NCBI RefSeq assembly: GCF_000377505.1
Contig: NZ_KB898190.1
Span: forward strand, 186,001 to 250,000
DNA length: 64,000 nt
From: Paenibacillus massiliensis 2301065 = DSM 16942
GTDB lineage: Bacteria > Bacillota > Bacilli > Paenibacillales > Paenibacillaceae
Direction: 5' to 3'
Shown: in pieces, positions 35,822 through 42,374 of the stretch
Layout: the number at the start of each line of letters is the position of its first letter
How positions within the stretch are numbered: the stretch's first letter is position 1
The notes under the pieces: model-generated
Seen by the model: only the letters and a program-made list of their open reading frames with translations
Told to the model about the DNA's origin: nothing
Database searches by the model: none
Program-made: the position numbers and the translations under genes

Positions 35822-37943
35822 TATTCATGGATTCGAACTGGCTGCGAATGGATGGCTCGCTATGAGGTACATAAGCGTAGCTTCCATTCGGCAGCAGTTC
35901 CCTCGCTTTGACATTGTCTTTTAGCTGCAGCTGCAATATTCGAATGACCGATTGCTTCAATGTATTATCGTTAACTGGACACATGAGCTCGATCCGTCTG
36001 GTCAGGTTGCGAGTCATCCAGTCCGCGCTAGAAAGATACACCTCCTGCTCTCCCCCATTCTCGAAGAAGAACAGTCGTGAGTGCTCCAGGAATCGATCTA
36101 CGATGCTAATGACGCGAATATTCTCGCTAAGCCCCGGAATACCTGGACGCAGGCAGCATACTCCGCGTACAATCAGCTCAATCTTCACTCCAGCCTGAGA
36201 AGCTGCATACAGCTCATCAATCATTTCCTGATTAGATAAGGAATTGACCTTCGCCTGGATGTAGGCGGATTTGCCAGCTGCCGCATGACGTGCCTCACGA
36301 CGAATCAGCTCGAATAGTCGGTCCTTCATGCCTGTCGGAGCTACCGTAAAGGCCTTAAGCTCATTCGGGGTTGAGAAGCCCGTGATCTCATTGAACAGTG
36401 TAGACGCATCCTCCCCGACAGATTCCTCTGAGGTGAATAGTCCAATATCTGTATACAGACGAGCCGTGCTCGCGTTGTAATTGCCTGTACCGACATGCAC
36501 ATATCGCTTGAGGGCGTTCTGCTCATGTCGTACGACGAGGATAATCTTCGCATGGGTCTTGAGTCCAACCAGTCCATAGACAACATGACAGCCAGCCTTC
36601 TCCAGCTTGCGGGCCCAGGCAATGTTACGTTCCTCATCGAATCTCGCCTTCAGCTCGACCACTACAGTCACCTGCTTGCCGGACTCAGCGGCATGTGCCA
36701 AGGCCGGAATAAGCTTGGATTCCCCATTTACCCGATATAAGGTCATCTTGATCGCCATGACATTCGGGTCCTCCGAGGCTTCAATGACAAAATCCGTCAC
36801 AGCATCGAAGGATTCATATGGATGGTACAACAGCACATCCCGGCTCCGCAGAATCTCGAAGAACTCTTCCCTGAGCTCAAGCTCTTGAGGATAGACAGGC
36901 TTGATAGGTGGGAAGCGCAGGTGGGAATGACCTTCCAATCCTTCAGCAAACGAGGACAAGAAACTCAAATCCAGCGGACCATCAATCTCAAAGACATGAT
37001 CATTCAGCTGGAAGGCATACTGAAGCTCCTCAAGCGCATAGGGGTGGATTCCTTGCTCCACCTCCAGACGTACAGGCGCCCCGCGACGACGGCGACGAAG
37101 CTCCTTCTCGATCTCCTCCAACAAATCCTCAGCTTCCTCTTCATTAATAAACAGATCAGCATTCCGTGTAACCCTGAACCCATGAACTGCCTCTGGCGTG
37201 TAACCCCCGAATAACGTATGGATATGATTCTTAATGAGCTCCTCAAGGAAAATGAATGACTTGCGTTTGCTATTCGCCCGCCCAGGAATCGGCACTAGTC
37301 GCGGTATATTGGAGGGTACCTGGACAATGGCAAAATAGAGATTATCATCCGTAGCAGCCTCTTTGGGCTCGGATTTTTTGAGCTTGCCCTTGGGCATGAC
37401 AACGTTACGCTTCAGAACTACCGCCAGATACACGTATTTATTATGAACGAGCGGGAAAGGACGGCTCTGATCGACAGCCATCGGCGTCAGGACCGGAAAT
37501 ACAATATCATGATAGTAAGCATCCAGTGCCTTGCGTTGGGTCGGGCTCAGATCCTCATATTCCAGAAAACGCAACCCTTTTTTGACCAACTGACGTGATA
37601 CCTCACGGTAGGTCTTGTATTGGTCAGAGACCATGGAGCTGGCTCTCTTCATCAGTCGTTTATATAGGCCTTGTGGGGCATAACCGGTAAAATCCTTTTG
37701 CATGAAGCCTGCTTTAATCTTTTCTAGCGTCTCAGCGACGCGAACACCCATAAATTCATCCAGATTGCTGGAGACGATCGCAAGGAACTTGGCCCGTTCG
37801 AGCAGTGGGGTCTCCTCATCCTGTGCCTCCTGAAGCACCCGGCGATTAAATTCAATCCAGCTCAGATCACGGTTAAAGTACCGAGAGGAGCCGGATTTGT
37901 CTATAAGCTGACGTTCATTAAGCATCATCGATTCATTAAGCAT
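35787..37943 (-). CDS. ppk1: Polyphosphate kinase 1
   Basis: Reversibly transfers the ATP gamma-phosphate to polyphosphate. About 718 residues with the family order: N domain (YFNRDLSWIEFNRRVLQEA), head domain, and two phospholipase-D-like C domains. Catalytic lines are YHPYESFDAVTDFV, VELKARFDEERNI, LVGLKTHAKIILVVR (the phosphorylated His in THAK), HVGTGNYNASTA and IVRGVCCLRPGIPG. The start at ATG 37943 follows GGAGG closely; ATG 37928 and 37925 are alternatives, and a small duplication (MLNE-SM-MLNE) blurs this. A three-repeat Pho box lies 97-124 bases upstream, so expression probably rises under phosphate limitation through PhoPR. Confidence 0.95.
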   Translation of the reverse strand: MLNESMMLNERQLIDKSGSSRYFNRDLSWIEFNRRVLQEAQDEETPLLERAKFLAIVSSNLDEFMGVRVAETLEKIKAGFMQKDFTGYAPQGLYKRLMKRASSMVSDQYKTYREVSRQLVKKGLRFLEYEDLSPTQRKALDAYYHDIVFPVLTPMAVDQSRPFPLVHNKYVYLAVVLKRNVVMPKGKLKKSEPKEAATDDNLYFAIVQVPSNIPRLVPIPGRANSKRKSFIFLEELIKNHIHTLFGGYTPEAVHGFRVTRNADLFINEEEAEDLLEEIEKELRRRRRGAPVRLEVEQGIHPYALEELQYAFQLNDHVFEIDGPLDLSFLSSFAEGLEGHSHLRFPPIKPVYPQELELREEFFEILRSRDVLLYHPYESFDAVTDFVIEASEDPNVMAIKMTLYRVNGESKLIPALAHAAESGKQVTVVVELKARFDEERNIAWARKLEKAGCHVVYGLVGLKTHAKIILVVRHEQNALKRYVHVGTGNYNASTARLYTDIGLFTSEESVGEDASTLFNEITGFSTPNELKAFTVAPTGMKDRLFELIRREARHAAAGKSAYIQAKVNSLSNQEMIDELYAASQAGVKIELIVRGVCCLRPGIPGLSENIRVISIVDRFLEHSRLFFFENGGEQEVYLSSADWMTRNLTRRIELMCPVNDNTLKQSVIRILQLQLKDNVKARELLPNGSYAYVPHSEPSIRSQFESMNIKSWKRTVRTK

Positions 37944-38039
37944 AGGGCCTCCTGTGTACAATCAAAAAGTGTCTAATAATGTTGAAACTCTGTACATTAC
38001 TATTGTACTACCCGCTGAACTGGTCAAGCATCTGCCGAA

Positions 38040-38067
38040 TGTTATGGGAATGTAAAATCCATGTAAA
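38040..38067 (-). promoter_or_regulatory. Pho box (PhoP-binding repeats) upstream of ppk
   Basis: On the minus strand TTTACA, five bases, TTTACA, five bases, ATAACA: three direct copies at exact 11-bp intervals, close to the PhoP consensus TT(A/T/C)ACA. A TACAAT (38002-38007) lies 32 bases downstream and TTGACC (38022-38027) between them, though the 14-base spacing of those two is poor. Confidence 0.7.
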
Positions 38068-38290
38068 ATAAGATTTAATCTTTACATCTGCTGTACGATA
38101 AGGTAAAGTCATTACGTCCGTCGGCATACCTTCCATCCATGTATAGTACCATCTCTTCGGTCAACTGATCAGGAGGCTTGGATACGTGATGGCATGCTGA
38201 AAGACACAACAGAAATATTACCTTTATTATACCTAATTTCAGGCACAGTGCTCGATGTAAGTCTGCATAAATTCAGGAGGATAAATCAAA

Positions 38291-38536
38291 ATGGATTCCA
38301 AAAGGAAAACGTTCATACTGCAAAAGAATATCGACTTCTTCACTGCAGCCCTCTCACAGACACCCGTCTCGGTCTGGCAGGAGGATGCTACAGGCGTATA
38401 TTGCGAGATTGGCCGTGGCTGCATCGAAATGTTCTCGGATCAAGTCATTCGCATCGCCAATCCTGATCATACAACGAGTCATTACGAGCGAGGCTCCACG
38501 ATGTTCCAGGCTGTCATGCAAGACAAGCCCATCTAG
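38291..38536 (+). CDS. Hypothetical protein, 81 residues
   Basis: Short soluble protein beginning MDSKRKTFILQKNIDFFTA and containing SVWQEDATGVYCEIGRG, then IEMFSDQVIRIANPD and YERGSTMFQAVM. AGGAGG lies ten bases before the ATG, and codon use looks like the neighbours, so I believe it is expressed. I do not recognise the family. No membrane segment or signal peptide is seen; two cysteines are not arranged as a metal site. It is followed by a 22-bp tandem repeat and a terminator, so it is probably monocistronic, divergent from ppk. Confidence 0.65.
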   Translation: MDSKRKTFILQKNIDFFTAALSQTPVSVWQEDATGVYCEIGRGCIEMFSDQVIRIANPDHTTSHYERGSTMFQAVMQDKPI

Positions 38537-38580
38537 CTCTCGATCAGTTAGCCATTATCTCTCGATGAATTAGCCATTAT
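38537..38580. repeat. 22-bp tandem direct repeat
   Basis: Two adjacent copies of CTCTCGAT-NNN-TTAGCCATTAT at 38537-38558 and 38559-38580, differing only in the central three bases, immediately after the stop codon of the small gene. Confidence 0.85.
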
Positions 38581-38598
38581 ATGATATGTATAATCCCG

Positions 38599-38619
38599 GC
38601 GCCAATTATGGCGCTTTTT
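38599..38619 (+). terminator. Terminator of the 81-residue gene
   Basis: GCGCCA and TGGCGC form a 6-bp stem with a 4-base loop followed directly by five T residues. Confidence 0.75.
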
Positions 38620-38704
38620 GTCATTTCATTACATGATTTTTTTGAACCTGCTTCTGAAAAGGTGTAGAATGCTTGTATTGGTTAACACGGAAGGGAAGAT
38701 ACAA

Positions 38705-39382
38705 ATGACAGAAGCCAGAATACATACGAGGTCTGATACAGCAGGCCGTGTGTTGATTATGACCGCAGTGGAGGCTGAGCGTGCCGCTGTGCTTAGAGGT
38801 GTCGGAGATGACCCTCGCTTTGTCGTGTCGCTCGCTGGGGTAGGTCCTGCCTCAGCCGCAGCACTCACTGCTGCCCTACTTGCGAAGGATTCCTATGCAA
38901 TGGTGATCAGTGCTGGAATCGGAGGGGGGTTCAGTGAGGTCGCAACGATCGAATCCATCGTGGTAGCAACCGAGATCATTGCTGCCGACCTAGGGGCTGA
39001 GACACCGGAGGGGTTCAGTAGTGTGGAGGAGCTAGGCTTCGGAAGCAGCAGGCTGGAGGTAGACCCTGCCATTGCTCAGCAATGGGTGGACTTACTCCAG
39101 GTTGCTACCATTCCGGCTTGCGGGGGCCCCATACTCACCGTCAACACAGCCACAGGTAGTGAGAAGCAGGCGTGCGAGCTGCGCAAGCGAGTGCCAGGCG
39201 CCGCTGCCGAGGCTATGGAGGGATACGGGGTCGGCATAGCCGCCCGCACCTTTGGGTTACCCTGTTATGAAATACGCAGCATTTCCAACGCCGTGGGACC
39301 GCGTAACCGCGAAGCATGGCGAATTCAGGAGGCACTTCACTCGCTGGAGCTCGCATTCCGCACATTAACGGAGGTCATGTAA
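38705..39382 (+). CDS. mqnB: Futalosine hydrolase
   Basis: Cleaves futalosine to dehypoxanthine futalosine and hypoxanthine in the alternative (futalosine) menaquinone pathway. 225 residues of the nucleoside-phosphorylase/hydrolase fold: VLIMTAVEAERAAVLRG at the start, VSLAGVGPASAAALTAALL, VISAGIGGGF, EATEIIAAD-like VVATEIIAADLGAE, and AEAMEGYGVGIAARTFGLPCYEIRSISNAVGPRN, in which the ME and the Ser/Asn are substrate residues of the family. The start at ATG 38705 follows GAAGGGAAG. Its stop codon overlaps the start of mqnD (TAATG), so the two are translationally coupled. Confidence 0.92.
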   Translation: MTEARIHTRSDTAGRVLIMTAVEAERAAVLRGVGDDPRFVVSLAGVGPASAAALTAALLAKDSYAMVISAGIGGGFSEVATIESIVVATEIIAADLGAETPEGFSSVEELGFGSSRLEVDPAIAQQWVDLLQVATIPACGGPILTVNTATGSEKQACELRKRVPGAAAEAMEGYGVGIAARTFGLPCYEIRSISNAVGPRNREAWRIQEALHSLELAFRTLTEVM

Positions 39383-40218
39383 TGCAGATTGCTTTTTCAC
39401 CTTGTCCAAATGATACCTTTGTCTTCCACGCCTGGGCTCATGGCCTACTGCCAGACGCACCGCCGTTGGAAGTTACATACGCCGATATTGATATTACCAA
39501 CAACCTTGCAGTTACACCAGATGGACTGGAGGTTATGAAGATTTCCTATGCTGCCCTGCCCTGGGTGCTGGATGAATACGCTCTGCTGCCTTGTGGCGGC
39601 GCATTGGGACGTGGCTGTGGTCCCCTTGTACTCACACGTACGGGAGCCATCTCACCAGAAGAATTGTCTGGCAAGCGAGTGGCTGTTCCCAGCGAACGCT
39701 CCACAGCCTATCTGCTCTTCCGACTCTGGGCGGCCAAGTATGTTCCAGGGGGCGTGGGAGAGATCATTGTGATGCCTTTCGATCAAATTATGCCCGCCGT
39801 TCAGGAAGGCAGTATTGATGCTGGACTGGTCATTCATGAAGCCAGATTCACCTACACCAATTATGGACTGCATATGCTGGTAGACCTCGGAAACTGGTGG
39901 GAGGAGGATACAGGATTGCCCATCCCGCTTGGAGCCATTATAGCTCGTCGAACGCTTCCACTCGCTCAGATTTCACAATGGATTCGTCAATCTGTAGATC
40001 ACGCCTGGAAGCACCCGGAAGCCTCGCGTGAATATATTCTCTCCCATGCACAGGAGATGTCTCCAGACGTAGCAGAATCCCATATTGCTCTATACGTGAA
40101 CGAGTTCACGGCGGAGCTTGGAGAAGATGGCTACGCTGCTATTGAAGCATTGCTTGGACGAGCTTCTGCGGAAGGACTTGTACCCGCCTTCGATCTGGCC
40201 AAGCTGCGTAGCTTGTAA
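39382..40218 (+). CDS. mqnD: 1,4-dihydroxy-6-naphthoate synthase
   Basis: Futalosine-pathway enzyme converting cyclic dehypoxanthine futalosine to 1,4-dihydroxy-6-naphthoate. 278 residues with a periplasmic-binding-protein-like fold: IAFSPCPNDTFVFHAWAHGL, the diagnostic N terminus, then KISYAALPWVLDEYALLPCGGALGRGCGPLVLTR, AVPSERSTAYLLFRLW and LGNWWEEDTGLPIPLGAI. The ATG overlaps the mqnB stop codon and has GGAGG upstream. With mqnB here and mqnE at 48750 the pathway is spread over at least two loci; mqnA and mqnC are not in the window. Confidence 0.95.
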   Translation: MQIAFSPCPNDTFVFHAWAHGLLPDAPPLEVTYADIDITNNLAVTPDGLEVMKISYAALPWVLDEYALLPCGGALGRGCGPLVLTRTGAISPEELSGKRVAVPSERSTAYLLFRLWAAKYVPGGVGEIIVMPFDQIMPAVQEGSIDAGLVIHEARFTYTNYGLHMLVDLGNWWEEDTGLPIPLGAIIARRTLPLAQISQWIRQSVDHAWKHPEASREYILSHAQEMSPDVAESHIALYVNEFTAELGEDGYAAIEALLGRASAEGLVPAFDLAKLRSL

Positions 40219-40325
40219 GCTAGTTCTGATTCATAAGCCTCACCATCCGGGTATGTAGTAAGAAAGTCTGAGAAGTCACCACAATACACGACTGGTTCGA
40301 CCATCCAGAGGAGGGATGAGAATTG

Positions 40326-41252
40326 ATGAAGAAATGGGTATCACTGGTTCTGGCGGCTGCATTATCCGGCGCACTGTTCGTTTCGGTATCTCATGCAGCA
40401 TCCGCGCTGCAGGTCACAGGACCATCCCCGATCCATACTGGTGCATTACAGGTATCAGTGAACAACAAGATTGTAGAGCTCCCCTCCGGAGCATCCGTAA
40501 TCATTTATGAAGGTACAACTCTGGTTCCCCTGAACGTTGTTCGCTCCCTTGGACATGAGGTGAATTGGGATAACAGCAGTAAGACCGCATCGTTAACAAC
40601 ATCAAAGGGAAGTATTACGCTCCGGCTTGGTGCAACCTCAGCTACACTGAACGGCAAGCAGGTGACGCTTAGTCAGCCTGTGATGCTGCGCAACAACTAC
40701 GTGATGGTACCACTACGCTTGATCGCAGAATCCTCAGGAGCCTCTGTTGGCTACAGCTCATCGAATCAGGTGGTCTACGTCGCCTCAGCCACAGAGCAGG
40801 AGCTTGCTAATTTGGCCTTACCTTCACTAGCCACTGCCCGAGCAACCGCGCTGTCGCTGCCATTGGTTGATATGCTCATTGAGCTGGAGAAGGCACCTAC
40901 TGATAATCGCTCGCTGGTATTTTTTCAAGAAGGACGATCTGACCGATTCATTTCGATACAAAATGATGTCATGAGCTATTATCAGGTTATCAATGGGGTG
41001 AAGTACAAAAAAGGTACAGCCCAAGTACGTGCCGGACAGTCTGGAGCCGCTCCCTTTGCTTCAATTCCATACAGCTTGACTAGCTCCTACATTGGCGCAG
41101 AACGCCCGGAGATGTCTGGACGGATGGTATACTTCCGTGCCTTGCCTGGAGGAGGCCTTGAATATGGCTATGCCACTGCGAGTGGAATGGCCAAGGTCGG
41201 GGAGACGACTACGATGGAGCTAGCCATTCCTGGTGAGCAGCGAGTGAACTGA
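40326..41252 (+). CDS. Secreted protein with copper-amine-oxidase-like stalk domain
   Basis: 308 residues with a Sec signal peptide (MKKWVSLVLAAALSGALFVSVSHA, cleavage near residue 24). Residues ~38-155 form the stalk (Cu_amine_oxidN1) domain: VSVNNKIVELPSGASVIIYEGTTLVPLNVVRSLGHEVNWD, split in two halves, then SQPVMLRNNYVMVPLRLIAESSGASVGY. Such domains are abundant in Paenibacillus exported proteins. The C-terminal ~140 residues are not recognised; FFQEGRSDRFISIQNDVMSYYQVINGV suggests a beta-rich domain. GGAGGG precedes ATG 40326; a TTG lies directly before it. It is downstream of mqnD by 107 bases, probably its own unit. Confidence 0.82.
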   Translation: MKKWVSLVLAAALSGALFVSVSHAASALQVTGPSPIHTGALQVSVNNKIVELPSGASVIIYEGTTLVPLNVVRSLGHEVNWDNSSKTASLTTSKGSITLRLGATSATLNGKQVTLSQPVMLRNNYVMVPLRLIAESSGASVGYSSSNQVVYVASATEQELANLALPSLATARATALSLPLVDMLIELEKAPTDNRSLVFFQEGRSDRFISIQNDVMSYYQVINGVKYKKGTAQVRAGQSGAAPFASIPYSLTSSYIGAERPEMSGRMVYFRALPGGGLEYGYATASGMAKVGETTTMELAIPGEQRVN

Positions 41253-41350
41253 TCAGAGTATAGCAGATGAATGATGAAGCATGATTATCTTGCTAAAATC
41301 TGTGATACTACATAGTGCAAAATGCGCACAGAACAGTGCAAGAGCACACA

Positions 41351-41391
41351 GGAATAGCCCTGCTGTCGATCACCGTCAGCAGGGCTATTCC
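41351..41391 (+). terminator. Strong hairpin after the stalk-domain gene
   Basis: A perfect 15-bp stem (41351-41365 with 41377-41391), GGAATAGCCCTGCTG arm, 11-base loop. The following TTACGTTCTT is only weakly T-rich. Confidence 0.7.
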
Positions 41392-41431
41392 TTACGTTCT
41401 TAGAGCTTGTGCGGAGTGCTTCAGTACTTTA

Positions 41432-41743
41432 TTACTGCTCAATAAACTCCGGCTTGAAGACTTGATCCAGCTTTGCACCTAGTCGCTTCACCAGCGGAAC
41501 CTTGATATCTCTTCCCAGCTCCTTCAGGAAGACGTCAGGATCACATTGAACCTGCTCCAGCTGCAGCTGAATGGCTCCTTCCTCAACAATGTTGGGATTG
41601 TCCTCCTCGGGCACCACTACCGAGACATCATACTTTTTCGTCAGCGTATTGCTGTATCTTGCGAAAATTTCAAGCAATTCATCGTTAGTGAATTTCTCAA
41701 CCGCTGATTTCCCTTTGTTCGTAAAATGCAATTTCACTTTCAA
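41432..41743 (-). CDS. Hypothetical protein, 103 residues
   Basis: Small, probably soluble protein (MKVKLHFTNKGKSAVEKF..., then DELLEIFARYSNTLTKKYDVSVVVPEED) with alternating charged and hydrophobic residues. The start is a TTG at 41743 after GGGGG at a seven-base distance. Codon use is like the neighbours. I do not recognise the family; no cysteine cluster, membrane segment or signal peptide is present. An interrupted dyad TATACT-AC-AGTATA lies 122 bases upstream (41865-41878) and might be an operator. Confidence 0.7.
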   Translation of the reverse strand: MKVKLHFTNKGKSAVEKFTNDELLEIFARYSNTLTKKYDVSVVVPEEDNPNIVEEGAIQLQLEQVQCDPDVFLKELGRDIKVPLVKRLGAKLDQVFKPEFIEQ

Positions 41744-42004
41744 TGTAATGCCCCCTTTTCATCAGATCCTGCGTGACATTCTCTATGGCGCTGTGAAAGG
41801 TTGTTCGGACACAGTCAGTCAGGCGACTGGGATCGAATATTGCAGAATGCTGGCATATGTTATCTATACTACAGTATATCCTTCTTTCTTATTTATATCT
41901 ACTGGTTGTAATCAACTGTTTCCACGCATCCTGTAAAATTTTCATAATTTTCAATCATGCGGGAAAATATTTAGACAATTATTACAATTCTGCTGCTAAA
42001 TTGG

Positions 42005-42295
42005 CTACACACGCTTGGTGCAGACCCAGCCATGGGACTCGTACTCACGAGCAGCGTCACGTAAATCCTCCACATCACTAGTATGGATCGTAACTGATGG
42101 AAGCACCACCCAGCATTCAGCGACGGAGTAATCAAGCATGACGTCTTCTACTTCGTAATACAGCATATCACCAAAGGCGGCATCCATAATTTTATGTCCG
42201 ATATGAGGAATGGCTTCTGATTCAAATGTGCGTGAAACCTTCGTATACTCATTCACTCCTGTAGCCTTAATTTGCTGAGAAATCACAATGTTCAA
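42005..42295 (-). CDS. Hypothetical protein, about 96 residues
   Basis: Minus-strand gene just after the hybrid kinase gene. I choose a TTG start at 42295 (MNIVISQQIKATGVNEY) because AGGAGG lies seven bases upstream; an ATG at 42379 overlapping the kinase stop codon has no ribosome binding site. The protein is acidic, with HKIMDAAFGDMLYYEVEDVMLDYSVAECWVVLP and a final DLRDAAREYESHGWVCTKRV. No known motif is recognised. Its position suggests co-transcription with the signalling operon, but its role is unknown. Confidence 0.6.
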   Translation of the reverse strand: MNIVISQQIKATGVNEYTKVSRTFESEAIPHIGHKIMDAAFGDMLYYEVEDVMLDYSVAECWVVLPSVTIHTSDVEDLRDAAREYESHGWVCTKRV

Positions 42296-42374
42296 TTTTT
42301 GATCCTCCTGTGTGGATGTCTGTGAGTCCACGCTCCTGAGAGCCCCGGTGACAAGCGAACGTACCATATCCCAG

